A DNA stretch of 64,000 nt from Lachnospiraceae bacterium (GCA_910575155.1 CAJTDX010000010.1:1-64000); one strand, 5' to 3'; counted from the stretch's first letter, positions 8,026 through 16,808 are shown. A program made the numbers and translations. The notes: a model not told the origin generated them from the sequence alone.

Positions 8026-8772
8026 ATGACAAAAAGAACAAATAGAATCTTAGAACTTCTTACGAATGAAAATAAAATGGAAGTTTCCTTAATTGCCGAA
8101 ACTCTGGGCGTTTCCCAGGTGACAATACGCAAAGACCTTGATGAACTGGAAAAAAAAGGAATTATTGAACGGGAACACGGCTTTGCCGTTCTGCGAAGTA
8201 TGGACGATTTGAACGGAAGAATCGCCTATCACTACGAATCCAAAAAAAAGATTGCCAATAAAGCGTCCGCACTTGTCAAAAACGGCGATACGCTTATGAT
8301 TGAGAGCGGCAGCTGCTGCGCGCTTCTGGCAGAATCCCTTGCGGCAGATAAAAAAGATCTTACCATCATCACCAACAGCGCCTACATTGCCAATTATATA
8401 CGCGGCAAATCCAATTTCCAGATCATCCTCCTGGGCGGCACCTATCAGCAGGACGCGCAGGTCATGGTCGGCCCGATGGTGCGCCAGTGCGCGGAAAATT
8501 TCTGCGTCGATCAGTTCTTTATCGGTACCGACGGTTATTCTTTCCGCACCGGATTTACAAACTGCGACCAGATGCGCGCGCAGGCGGTGCGCGATATGGC
8601 CAGACAGGCGGAGAAGGTAATTGTCCTGACTGAAAGTGAAAAGTTCATCAAACACGGCATTGTCCCGCTCAATCTCAGGGGGCAGATTCAGATGGTCATC
8701 ACAGACCAGATGATTGATCCGGGAACTTCGGCAGAACTGGAACACCAGGGAATCACGGTAACAACTGTGTAA
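8026..8772 (+). CDS. DeoR family transcriptional regulator
   Basis: 248 residues. The N-terminal winged helix-turn-helix covers about residues 4-56 and includes the DeoR signature (VSQVTIRKDLDELEKKGII). The C-terminal DeoR sensor domain is of the sugar-phosphate-isomerase-like fold, with the GGTYQ and FIGTDGYS motifs. Such regulators usually repress sugar catabolic operons and respond to a phosphorylated sugar. Start: AGGAGAACAAA before ATG. It lies downstream of the activase, and TTTCGTTT-like sequences lie between the divergent GRE and activase promoters, so it is the likely controller of the whole module (inference). Confidence 0.9.
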   Translation: MTKRTNRILELLTNENKMEVSLIAETLGVSQVTIRKDLDELEKKGIIEREHGFAVLRSMDDLNGRIAYHYESKKKIANKASALVKNGDTLMIESGSCCALLAESLAADKKDLTIITNSAYIANYIRGKSNFQIILLGGTYQQDAQVMVGPMVRQCAENFCVDQFFIGTDGYSFRTGFTNCDQMRAQAVRDMARQAEKVIVLTESEKFIKHGIVPLNLRGQIQMVITDQMIDPGTSAELEHQGITVTTV

Positions 8773-8810
8773 TCTGACCGCGCTAAAACACATGAAAAGG
8801 AGGCACGCTT

Positions 8811-9614
8811 ATGCTCTGGGACACACACATGCACACCCGTTTTTCTGAAGACAGCGAAGCTGATATCTGTGAAATGATAAACGCCGCGGCGTCAGCCGGC
8901 GTTGACGGCGTCTGTTTTACAGACCATCTTGATCTTTTATCCGCCGGCAACGCTCCGGACCGTTTTCCGCTTGACCTGCCGGCCTATTTCACGGAACTGA
9001 AAAGTTTTCAGCGTAAATTTCAAAATAAACTGCCTGTACGCATCGGTATAGAACTTGGTCTGCAGCCGTTCCTCAAAGAGCTGCTCCCCACAATCGTCAG
9101 CAGTTATCCTTTTGACTTTGTGATCGGCTCTTCCCATTTGATCAACGGCGAAGATCCCTATTATCCGGAATATTTTCAGGACAGGATGGAACTGGAAGTA
9201 TACCGCGAATATTTTGAATCTATTCTGGAAAACCTTTCTGTCTTTGACTGTTTTGACGTCTATGGACATCTGGACTATATTGTACGCTACGGTCCCAACA
9301 CCAATCAGTATTACTCCTACGCAAAATTTGCCGACGTGCTGGAAGAAATTCTGCGGACTTTAATAAAAAAAGGCAAAGGTATCGAGCTTAACACCGGAGG
9401 ATTCAAGTATGGTCTTGGACATCCCAACCCAACCGAAGAGATTCTCAGACGTTATCACGAACTGGGCGGTGAAATCATCACCATAGGAGCCGATGCACAT
9501 AAGCCGGAACATACCGCATACGACTTCCATAAAGTTCCGGAAATTCTGACCAGCTGCGGATTTCGATACTATACGGTGTTTAAGGAACGAAAACCTGTGT
9601 TTTATCCCCTCTGA
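8811..9614 (+). CDS. PHP domain phosphatase, HisK/histidinol-phosphatase type
   Basis: 267 residues. The metal-binding PHP motifs are visible: DTHMHTRFSED at the N-terminus, FTDHLD near residue 43, GSSHLI near 108, and GADAHKPEHTA near 227. This composition matches the HisJ/HisK histidinol-phosphatase branch of the PHP family, which hydrolyses small phosphate monoesters. It follows the DeoR gene by 38 bp with AAAGGAGG upstream, so it is probably cotranscribed with it. No other histidine biosynthesis genes are nearby. The context therefore suggests a sugar-phosphate phosphatase serving the GRE pathway rather than HisJ (inference). Confidence 0.85.
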   Translation: MLWDTHMHTRFSEDSEADICEMINAAASAGVDGVCFTDHLDLLSAGNAPDRFPLDLPAYFTELKSFQRKFQNKLPVRIGIELGLQPFLKELLPTIVSSYPFDFVIGSSHLINGEDPYYPEYFQDRMELEVYREYFESILENLSVFDCFDVYGHLDYIVRYGPNTNQYYSYAKFADVLEEILRTLIKKGKGIELNTGGFKYGLGHPNPTEEILRRYHELGGEIITIGADAHKPEHTAYDFHKVPEILTSCGFRYYTVFKERKPVFYPL

Positions 9615-9653
9615 GAACCGCGGGCTGCGTCGGCTGGATGAGGCAGGGAATAC

Positions 9654-12575
9654 TCATGAGAGCTTTTCATCCAGCCGCTTCTCAAATTCTTCCTCCGGCA
9701 CAGGCCTGGCATAGCGGTATCCCTGCGCCACATAAGCTCCAATCTCCTGCATCAGCTCCACATCCCGGTCCGTCTCCACGCCCTCGCACACAATCTGCGC
9801 CTCCAGTTCCTGCGCCAGATTTACGATGCCCTTCATAATTTTTACCTGACGGCTTCTGTCTTTTTGATTAAGCAAAAAAGAACGGTCGAGCTTAATGACT
9901 GACGCCGGAATCTGTTCAAAGATCCCCAAAGAAGAATATCCCGAACCAAAATCGTCAATCGAAAGACGAACCCCTTTTTCACGCAGCAGATCCAGCGTCT
10001 GTTTCACCATCTGCTGCTGCAGTTCCTCCACTACAATCGTCTCTGTAATTTCCACTTCGATGAGATCTTTGGGCACCCCATATCTGTTGAGTACCTCCTC
10101 AAAACGTTCTGGAAAATCCGGTTTCAGAAAATGTATCCTGGAAAAATTGCAGGAGACTGTCACAACGCTTTTTCCTGCTTTCATTCTTCTTTGAAGCATC
10201 TTGCAGACACTGTTCAAAACGAAGAAATCAATCTCCGTCACACGCCCGGTCTGCTCATAATACGGTACAAAAAACCCCGGCGACCTCACCATACCGTCCG
10301 CCGTCGGATCCAAAAATCTGATCAGAGCCTCTGCGCCGATTACTTTCTCACTGCGTATATCCACTTTCGCCTGATAATAAGTGACAAAATTCTCATCAAT
10401 ATCCACAGCTTCCAGCATTTTTTCCCGCTGATGCCGCTGTTTAAACATCTGCTCCAGCGCTTCATCGTAAACCATCACGTCGCTGAGACGGCTGTCTTTC
10501 ATAAATTCCAGCGTCTGCGTGGCATAATTTACCGCCACGCGAAGATCGTCGTTTTCCAGCGGCAGCAGATAAACTCCCATTTGCAGCGCCATATGGTTTT
10601 CTGTCTCCTGATAAATACAATGTTCTATCGTGTCTTCCATTTGCGCCAGCCTTTGAAGAAACGCTTCCTTCTTCTGATAATGGAGCAGAAGTACAAAACG
10701 GTCGCCCTGGCTTCTTGCGCAGATCTCATTCCTGTCGTCCAATTTATCTGTCACGCACTCTGCAACCGCTTCTAAAAGCTTTTGCCCGGCGCTCCAGCCG
10801 TATATGATATTATAACGGCGGAACTGGGAAATATTCAGACAGACCACAGCGTACTGCCATTCCTTCTTTTCCGGCAAAAGTTTTGATTCGCCCTGATAAA
10901 TCAGATAATTCAGATTCCAGATATCCATTCCGGTATCTTTGTACATCAGCTTCTGAATTTTTCTGCTGCTCTTAATCATTTTATATGCAGCCAGCACAAC
11001 CGTCACCACTACCGCCAGCAGAAATAAATTAATTTCTATACTGTGGGTGCGCAGAAAACGTTCAAAACTCATCAGAGCATAAACGTTTGATTCCAGCATA
11101 TACTCGCTGACCTGCCTGGCGTCTATGGTGTCCGTAATCTTGTTCAAAATACCGGCAAGCTGTATCTGGTCGCTCCGGACGGCTATGGCTACATGATGTT
11201 CTCCATTTATAACATTTTTGATCTCCAAATTGCTGTAAGAAAGCTCCGTACCCATCAGGTATTCTGACAGATAACCGTCGCACAGCACAGCGTCTGCCTC
11301 TCCCTGCGCAACGGCATCCAGACATTCCTGCTGCGTATCGTAATATTCCAGCGTTACGGTATCCAGATCAAAAGCAAGACCGGCCTTATCCTCTAAATAC
11401 GATACCGTTGCCAGCTTCCTTACCTCGCCGAGTTTACCGTCCTCTTTCATGGCGGCAACCAGAGGAATCTCCGCATACTCTTTGATCATGGTAAAACCGC
11501 ATTTGTTTAATTCCTCCTTGGTATCCGTACAATAGGAAAGAAGATCGACCGTTCCTTCCGCAAGCGCTTCTTCGGCGTCTTTGGAGTTATCAAACTTTTG
11601 GTACTGAACTTTCAGCCCTGCGGACGCCAGGCCCATATCAAGCTGCTGTCTGGTAAGCCCTTTACAGTCGCCGTCCTCCTCATAGGAAAAAGGGTAATAG
11701 CCGTCAAGATATCCCACTGTAACAGTCCCTGTTCCGGCAATATAGTTTTTCTCCTCTGTGGTAAATACCACTGTTTTATCCAGCCTGCTCTGATAAAATT
11801 TATTCATCAGCTCCGTCTCCAGCTCCGGACGGCTGATTTTTAAATCTGCAACCGCCTGGTTCAGCTCACGCATGACGTCGTCGTTGCCGGGATATGTAAT
11901 ATAATAAAAAGGCATAGGTGCAAAACGTCCGATTAAACGCTGTCCTTCCCGGATTTCTGTAAATGTATGGATATAAACGTCAATTTCTTCCTGCTCTAAA
12001 GCATCCTGAAGTTCAGCCATAGTATCGTAGGTTTTTATGCTTGGATTTGTGACGCCGTTGTCTTCCAGATACTGCAGAAATTCATTTTTGCGCACATAAG
12101 TCTTAACCATTCCGAACGTAATTTCTTTCATGGCTTCAAAATCTTCATATGCAAATCTGCTGTCGCCCTTAGCCGCTATCACTCCAAATGTATAACCGCT
12201 GGGAAGCGACGCATATTGATAGATCTCAGACCGTTCCTCTGAAAATTGTGCAGAGCCTACCAAATCCACTTTCTGCGCAGATAAAAGCTCTAATGCTTCA
12301 TCCCAGCTCGCACATTCGACATATTCCACATTCCAGTCAGCATATTCACATAACGCCTTCAAATACTGTACGTCCATGCCGTCATAATGATTTTTCCCCA
12401 TCTTAATATGGTATCCGTCCATAGGAAAGAACGCCACCTTCACCGTCCGTTTAGCCGCCGCATGTACAATCCGCGGCAGAAAACAGACCGTCATGCCTGA
12501 CAGTACTGCCATTCCCAGTAAAAATGCCAGAATCTTTTTACACCCGCATTTCCATTGTGCCCTGATCACAATCAC
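9654..12575 (-). CDS. Transmembrane c-di-GMP phosphodiesterase with two periplasmic-binding-type sensor domains
   Basis: 973 residues. An N-terminal membrane segment (about 13-38) is followed by two extracellular SBP_bac_3-like solute-binding domains in tandem (about 43-265 and 285-510). A second transmembrane helix (about 515-540) follows, then a degenerate GGDEF domain (SQGDRF in place of GGDEF, about 570-715) and a C-terminal EAL domain (about 725-965). EAL catalytic motifs are intact: EALIRF, ETIVVEEL, DDFGSGYSS, KLDRSF, CEGVET. It is therefore likely an active phosphodiesterase that lowers c-di-GMP in response to an extracellular amino-acid-like ligand. The start is GTG with AAGGATAGGG upstream; a second GTG two codons later is also possible. 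Monocistronic. Confidence 0.92.
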   Translation of the reverse strand: MIVIRAQWKCGCKKILAFLLGMAVLSGMTVCFLPRIVHAAAKRTVKVAFFPMDGYHIKMGKNHYDGMDVQYLKALCEYADWNVEYVECASWDEALELLSAQKVDLVGSAQFSEERSEIYQYASLPSGYTFGVIAAKGDSRFAYEDFEAMKEITFGMVKTYVRKNEFLQYLEDNGVTNPSIKTYDTMAELQDALEQEEIDVYIHTFTEIREGQRLIGRFAPMPFYYITYPGNDDVMRELNQAVADLKISRPELETELMNKFYQSRLDKTVVFTTEEKNYIAGTGTVTVGYLDGYYPFSYEEDGDCKGLTRQQLDMGLASAGLKVQYQKFDNSKDAEEALAEGTVDLLSYCTDTKEELNKCGFTMIKEYAEIPLVAAMKEDGKLGEVRKLATVSYLEDKAGLAFDLDTVTLEYYDTQQECLDAVAQGEADAVLCDGYLSEYLMGTELSYSNLEIKNVINGEHHVAIAVRSDQIQLAGILNKITDTIDARQVSEYMLESNVYALMSFERFLRTHSIEINLFLLAVVVTVVLAAYKMIKSSRKIQKLMYKDTGMDIWNLNYLIYQGESKLLPEKKEWQYAVVCLNISQFRRYNIIYGWSAGQKLLEAVAECVTDKLDDRNEICARSQGDRFVLLLHYQKKEAFLQRLAQMEDTIEHCIYQETENHMALQMGVYLLPLENDDLRVAVNYATQTLEFMKDSRLSDVMVYDEALEQMFKQRHQREKMLEAVDIDENFVTYYQAKVDIRSEKVIGAEALIRFLDPTADGMVRSPGFFVPYYEQTGRVTEIDFFVLNSVCKMLQRRMKAGKSVVTVSCNFSRIHFLKPDFPERFEEVLNRYGVPKDLIEVEITETIVVEELQQQMVKQTLDLLREKGVRLSIDDFGSGYSSLGIFEQIPASVIKLDRSFLLNQKDRSRQVKIMKGIVNLAQELEAQIVCEGVETDRDVELMQEIGAYVAQGYRYARPVPEEEFEKRLDEKLS

Positions 12576-12689
12576 ACCCTATCCTTTTTCACTTGCCTTT
12601 ATTGTAACATGCACAAATTGCCGTTTCAAGGACAAAACGGAACAATATATTTCTTTTCCGCCGCAGTGCGATCATTGTTTTTTATCTTA

Positions 12690-12715
12690 TAGGGGATTCC
12701 GAAGGAATCCCCTAT
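12690..12715. terminator. Hairpin upstream of the EAL gene and downstream of dapB
   Basis: AGGGGATTCC and GGAATCCCCT form a 10-bp stem with a GAA loop, with A/T-rich sequence on both sides. It lies between the dapB terminator and the EAL-gene leader and could act in either direction. Confidence 0.5.
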
Positions 12716-12721
12716 AAATAA

Positions 12722-12762
12722 AAAATTCGCCTGCAGGAATCCCGCTAAGGCTTCCTGCAGAC
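12722..12762 (-). terminator. Intrinsic terminator of the dapA-dapB operon
   Basis: On the minus strand CTGCAGGAA and TTCCTGCAG pair (9 bp, extended by flanking pairs), followed by GAATTTTTTATTT. It starts 8 bp after the dapB stop codon. Confidence 0.85.
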
Positions 12763-12769
12763 GAACGTC

Positions 12770-13531
12770 TTATACTCCTGCAATCACATCGCTCATCTCA
12801 TACCTGCCTGCCGCCCTGCCTGCCAGAAATTTGGCGGCTTCCACAGCTCCTTTGGCAAAAACAGCTTTGGAATATGCGGTATGTTTAAATTCTATTACTT
12901 CATCTATCCCGGCAAAAATCACTTCGTGTTCTCCTACAATATTTCCTCCCCGGACCGCCTGGATGCCAATCTCATATTTCTCACGTTTCGTTCTGTCCAT
13001 TGTCCGGTCATACTTATAGGCATAAGCATTTTCCAGAGCTTCGTTGAGTGAATCGGCGAGGGCAAGCGCCGTGCCGCTGGGAGCGTCGACTTTCTGATTG
13101 TGATGTTTTTCCACAATTTCCATGTCAAATCCTGCCGGAGCTAAAATCCTGGCCGCCTTCTGCAGTAAATCCAGCAGCATATTAATGCCCAGCGACATAT
13201 TGGCAGACTTGAGCACTGCCGTCTCACTGCTGATCTCCTCCACCTTTGCAAGCTGTTTACTGCTTAAACCAGTGGTACAAAGAACCACTGGCAGCTTACG
13301 CTGCGCGCAGTAGTCCAAAAGACCATCGACGGCTGCCGCCGCTGCAAAATCCACAACCACGTCGGCCTCTGTCTTACATTCTGCAATATTGGCAAATACC
13401 GGATACTCATTCTCTATTCCCATATATGGATCCACGCCTGCCACAATCTCAATCTCACAGTCTTCCCTGCAAAGATCCGTAATGACCCGGCCCATTTTCC
13501 CATTGCAGCCATGCATAATCATCCTTATCAT
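12770..13531 (-). CDS. dapB: 4-hydroxy-tetrahydrodipicolinate reductase
   Basis: 253 residues, normal DapB length. It catalyses the NAD(P)H-dependent reduction step of the lysine/diaminopimelate pathway in the cytoplasm. The nucleotide-binding GCNGKMGR motif is at residues 8-15, and the signature EKHHNQKVDAPSGTA carries the catalytic His-His-Lys region. Start: ATG at 13531 preceded by CAGGAGGAACGTAAC; the longer frame to 13567 has no ribosome binding site. It lies 78 bp after dapA in the same operon, under the lysine riboswitch at 14643-14812, so it should be repressed when lysine is plentiful. Confidence 0.97.
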   Translation of the reverse strand: MIRMIMHGCNGKMGRVITDLCREDCEIEIVAGVDPYMGIENEYPVFANIAECKTEADVVVDFAAAAAVDGLLDYCAQRKLPVVLCTTGLSSKQLAKVEEISSETAVLKSANMSLGINMLLDLLQKAARILAPAGFDMEIVEKHHNQKVDAPSGTALALADSLNEALENAYAYKYDRTMDRTKREKYEIGIQAVRGGNIVGEHEVIFAGIDEVIEFKHTAYSKAVFAKGAVEAAKFLAGRAAGRYEMSDVIAGV

Positions 13532-13609
13532 GTTACGTTCCTCCTGTGCGTATCTTTTAGCCAGCATACCCTAAATACCATAAGCAGCTATTCTTTTATC
13601 ATGTACCTG

Positions 13610-14509
13610 CTACTCTGGCATTGAAACGGAAATCCCAAAATCCTGCATGGCCTTCGCCAGTCTCTTTACATTCTCCGGCTCCATATCGCTTAAGGGCGCC
13701 CGCAGAGAACCTACCTGCCAGCCCATAAGATTCATCGCTGCTTTTGCCGGAATAGGATTCACCTCGCAAAACAGTGCGTCCACCATAGGAATTGCCTTCC
13801 ACTGCATCTTCAGAGCTTCCTGCTGTCTGCCTTCCAGATAATTCATTACCATGTCGTGCATAAATTTAGGCGCCACGTTGGAAAGTACGGAAATCACGCC
13901 GATTCCGCCGCATGCAAGAAGAGGAATTACCTGTCCGTCCTCCCCGGAATACAATTCAAACTCTCCCTGCGTCTGTTCCATAAGCCTTAACGTATAGGAA
14001 ATGTCTCCTACCGCATCCTTCATGCCCACAATATTTTCCACGTCCCTTGCCAGAGCGGCCGCCGTCTCCACCGCAATTTTACATCCGGTTCTTCCCGGAA
14101 CATTATAAAGAATTACAGGAATATCCACACTTCCCGCAATCTGAGTGTAATGGCTGATCAGCCCCTTCTGGGTCGCCTTATTGTAATACGGCGTAACCAC
14201 CAAAAGTCCGTCCGCACCCGCCTCCTGAGCCTTGCGTGAGAGATCAACCGCTGTCCTGGTACAATTTGAACCTGTTCCGGCAATCACCGGAATCCGTTTA
14301 TTTACAACAGATACAGCGGCGCGTATTACTTCCAGATGCTCCTCCTCTGTGAGCGTAGAAGCTTCGCCAGTCGTTCCTGTGATAATAATACTGTCAGTTT
14401 CATTTTTAATCTGATCTTCCAGAAGCTCTGATAATTTATCATAGTCAACTTCCAGATTATCTTTCATGGGCGTCACCAACGCAACGCCAGCTCCTTTGAA
14501 AAGCGCCAT
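13610..14509 (-). CDS. dapA: 4-hydroxy-tetrahydrodipicolinate synthase
   Basis: 299 residues, usual length for DapA. It condenses pyruvate with aspartate semialdehyde, the first committed step to DAP and lysine. Motifs: TGTTGEA (phosphate/carboxylate loop, around 45), YYNKATQKG near 135, YNVPGRTG, and the Schiff-base lysine in VGMKDAVGD. It is a TIM-barrel class I aldolase. The start has AAGGAGGAAATAGT just upstream. It is the first gene after the lysine riboswitch and terminator, followed by dapB. Confidence 0.97.
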   Translation of the reverse strand: MALFKGAGVALVTPMKDNLEVDYDKLSELLEDQIKNETDSIIITGTTGEASTLTEEEHLEVIRAAVSVVNKRIPVIAGTGSNCTRTAVDLSRKAQEAGADGLLVVTPYYNKATQKGLISHYTQIAGSVDIPVILYNVPGRTGCKIAVETAAALARDVENIVGMKDAVGDISYTLRLMEQTQGEFELYSGEDGQVIPLLACGGIGVISVLSNVAPKFMHDMVMNYLEGRQQEALKMQWKAIPMVDALFCEVNPIPAKAAMNLMGWQVGSLRAPLSDMEPENVKRLAKAMQDFGISVSMPE

Positions 14510-14572
14510 ACTATTTCCTCCTTGCCTGCGGGCTTCTGTACCAAATAGGAAAACCCGTTAAAACTCCTCATA

Positions 14573-14603
14573 AAATAAGAAGCCGACTAATGAGCCGGCT
14601 TAA
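14573..14603 (-). terminator. Terminator of the lysine riboswitch expression platform
   Basis: On the minus strand AAGCCGGCT pairs with AGTCGGCTT around a short loop, followed by CTTATTTT. It lies between the aptamer and dapA and would form when lysine is bound. Confidence 0.8.
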
Positions 14604-14642
14604 TTTCCTGAATACAAGCAGATGCTTCTCTGCTGTGCATAT

Positions 14643-14812
14643 CTTCGATAGCGCCCCATCCGTTCCAGATGACAGTCATATGATTATTCATCCTATGCCC
14701 AAGAATCCCTTTGCAGGAAAGTCAATTCTTTCGGCGTAACTCCCTTTCCTCTACCTTCTTCTGCGCCTGCCGCATCCGGTAAATTACTTATGATCTACGC
14801 AACCTCTATCTA
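14643..14812 (-). ncRNA. Lysine riboswitch (L-box)
   Basis: On the minus strand the conserved blocks appear in order: GATAGAGGTTGCG (14810-14798), AAGTAAT, GGGAGTTACGCCGAAAG, CTTGGGCAT, ACTGTCATCTGG and GGGGCGCTATCGA (ending near 14643). These are the known junction elements of the lysine aptamer, and the first and last blocks pair as P1. The location directly before dapA-dapB fits its biological role. Confidence 0.95.
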
Positions 14813-14833
14813 TTCTATTCCTAAACTAAATTC

Positions 14834-14862
14834 ACTATAGCATTTTCTATAAATAAAGTCAA
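14834..14862 (-). promoter_or_regulatory. Promoter of the lysine riboswitch-dapAB transcript
   Basis: On the minus strand TTGACT (14862-14857) and TATAGT (14839-14834) are 17 bases apart. It lies just before the aptamer. Confidence 0.75.
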
Positions 14863-14873
14863 CATGAGATTCG

Positions 14874-15356
14874 TCAATTCCCGCTGATTTCATAAATCTT
14901 TTCCGTATACCCACGCAGCATATCGTTCATTGTTCTGCCGGTAAACATAATCCGGGTATCCCCGGTACCTGCGCTCAGCAAAGAATCCAGATCCTCTTTC
15001 GAAAACATGTGATTATCCAAAAGCCCCAGAAACTCATCCAGGATCAACAAACTGCACTCTCTTGTTATCAGTACCTTCCGTGCAAAATTAAATCCGTTGC
15101 GGAGATTCATTTTCTCTTCCTGCTGCTCCTCTTCTGATAATTCTGAAAAATTCTTCTCTGATCTTGCGAAACGAAAGACCTTCACTTCCGGTTCCAATCT
15201 GCGCAAAAATTCCAGTTCCCCTTCCCTTCTTCCTTTCAGGAACTGAATAATGATGACGCTGTCACCCTGGATTGCCGATTGTACTGCACATCCGAATGCC
15301 GCTATTGTCTTACCTTTTTCTTCTCCGCAATAAACAGTAACCTTTTGCTCACACAT
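14874..15356 (-). CDS. CobO/BtuR-type corrinoid adenosyltransferase-like P-loop protein
   Basis: 160 residues, slightly short for BtuR/CobO (about 170-200). The N-terminal P-loop reads GEEKGKTIAAFG, close to the family's GxGKGKTTAA(F/L)G but with the first glycine-rich part altered. A Walker B-like LLILDEFLGLLD is near 125. The family transfers adenosyl from ATP to cobalamin precursors. No cobalamin genes are near, and the sequence is diverged, so the function could have shifted. It stands alone between the OB-fold gene and the lysine riboswitch, ending 12 bp before the dapA promoter region. Confidence 0.75.
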   Translation of the reverse strand: MCEQKVTVYCGEEKGKTIAAFGCAVQSAIQGDSVIIIQFLKGRREGELEFLRRLEPEVKVFRFARSEKNFSELSEEEQQEEKMNLRNGFNFARKVLITRECSLLILDEFLGLLDNHMFSKEDLDSLLSAGTGDTRIMFTGRTMNDMLRGYTEKIYEISGN

Positions 15357-15470
15357 GCTGTTTTCCCTTCTCTTTCACAAAACCTCTTATAAAAATAACA
15401 CAAACCTCCGGAAAATGCAAATTTTTGTTTCTGTGCCGTTAAAACGCGGTTTTGTAAACTATCACAGTTT

Positions 15471-16097
15471 TTATTCCAGATATTCGATTTTGCTTACCGA
15501 AACCTCATAAGCGACTCTGTGCTCCACTTCCGTTTCAGAAAGCTTCTTAACATACTCTCTGCTCTGAATTCTCCCATAGACCTGCACATGTCCACCTATT
15601 TCAAAACCGGAAGCATATCGTGCATTCCTGCCCCAGCAGATGCAGGGTATGTAATCTGATTTCCCATACGAGCGGTTTACGGCAATCAGCAAATCGGCAA
15701 TTTCCCGCCCCAGCGGCGTTTTCCGGTAAATAGGCTCTTTGCAGATATAACCGTCCAAAAAGATCTGATTGCTCTTTTCTCCCTCCGGAATCTCATCTAC
15801 AAATTCCAGCTCCCGCACAAAAACGGACAAGACCAGACGGTTCTTCTTCTCCTCGTGCCTGTTATAAGAACGGAACTGCCCGTCTACCCGGATATATTGT
15901 CCAATATAACTGCTCTGGGTATCAATAAGGCGCTCCGAAATCATCATCGGGATTATGTCGGCAAAATTACTCAGACGGTTTACAGATACTTCCACCATGT
16001 AAAACCCTTCTCCAAATACTTCGTGACTGTACTGGAAATCAGAAACAATTTCGCCTGTAATGGTAACCTGGTTGTTTTCAAATATTTTATCTGCCAT
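15471..16097 (-). CDS. Tandem OB-fold single-stranded DNA-binding-like protein
   Basis: 208 residues. The N-terminal half (about 6-100) and C-terminal half (about 110-205) both look like SSB-type OB folds. The second half contains the typical IPCICWGRNA strand and the GGHVQVYGRIQSREY region. Normal SSB has one OB fold and an acidic C-terminal tail; here the tail is absent (it ends KIEYLE). It is therefore an SSB paralogue rather than the housekeeping protein. The start is the ATG at 16097 with AAAGGGGAAC upstream; the longer frame to 16133 has no such site. It is divergent from the cyclophilin gene. Confidence 0.75.
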   Translation of the reverse strand: MADKIFENNQVTITGEIVSDFQYSHEVFGEGFYMVEVSVNRLSNFADIIPMMISERLIDTQSSYIGQYIRVDGQFRSYNRHEEKKNRLVLSVFVRELEFVDEIPEGEKSNQIFLDGYICKEPIYRKTPLGREIADLLIAVNRSYGKSDYIPCICWGRNARYASGFEIGGHVQVYGRIQSREYVKKLSETEVEHRVAYEVSVSKIEYLE

Positions 16098-16211
16098 GAA
16101 TGTTAGTTCCCCTTTCGTATATCGATGGCACATCGATGAAGTAAAATTTTTCTAAAAGAATATCATTGCCCCTCTGAAAATATACGCAATTCCTGTCGAC
16201 AGTATTCTGTC

Positions 16212-16241
16212 TTTACGAAATTCTCGAATTTGTGTTATACT
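16212..16241 (+). promoter_or_regulatory. Putative promoter of the cyclophilin gene
   Basis: TTTACG (16212-16217) and TATACT (16236-16241) are 18 bases apart, about 30 bases before the start codon. Confidence 0.5.
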
Positions 16242-16273
16242 ACTGTATTATTTAAGAAAAGAGGTAAACACAT

Positions 16274-16795
16274 ATGGCACAAAATCCAATTGTAACATTT
16301 GAAATGGACAACGGTGATATTATGAAGGCAGAGCTTTATCCTGATATCGCCCCAAACACCGTAAATAATTTTATCAGCCTCATCCGCAAAGGATACTACG
16401 ACGGCCTTTGCTTCCACCGGGTCATCCGCGGATTCATGATTCAGGGCGGCTGCCCTGACGGTACCGGTACCGGAGGTCCCGGCTACTGCATTCCGGGAGA
16501 GTTCTCCCAAAATGGATTCACCAATGATTTAAAACACAGCGCCGGCGTACTCTCCATGGCGCGCACTATGATTCCGGATTCAGCCGGCTCCCAGTTCTTC
16601 ATTATGCATGAGGATTCTCCCCATTTGGACGGCGCTTACGCCGCTTTCGGCAAAATCGTGGACGGAATGGAACATGTCAGAAAAATCGCAGAAACTGCTA
16701 CCGACTATTCCGACCGGCCGCTGGAACCACAGGTAATGAAAAAAGTTACTGCCGAAACATTTGGAGAAGAATATCCGGAACCGGAAACCTGCTGA
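16274..16795 (+). CDS. Cyclophilin-type peptidyl-prolyl cis-trans isomerase
   Basis: 173-residue single-domain cyclophilin. Motifs: FHRVIRGFMIQGG (catalytic Arg), GTGTGGPGY, LSMAR, SQFFI and AFGKIVDGM, which together form the PPIase active site. There is no signal peptide, so it acts in the cytoplasm as a folding catalyst. RBS AAGAGGT before ATG. Monocistronic, with a terminator hairpin 14 bp after the stop. Confidence 0.97.
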   Translation: MAQNPIVTFEMDNGDIMKAELYPDIAPNTVNNFISLIRKGYYDGLCFHRVIRGFMIQGGCPDGTGTGGPGYCIPGEFSQNGFTNDLKHSAGVLSMARTMIPDSAGSQFFIMHEDSPHLDGAYAAFGKIVDGMEHVRKIAETATDYSDRPLEPQVMKKVTAETFGEEYPEPETC

Positions 16796-16808
16796 TTTGC
16801 ACATTGCG

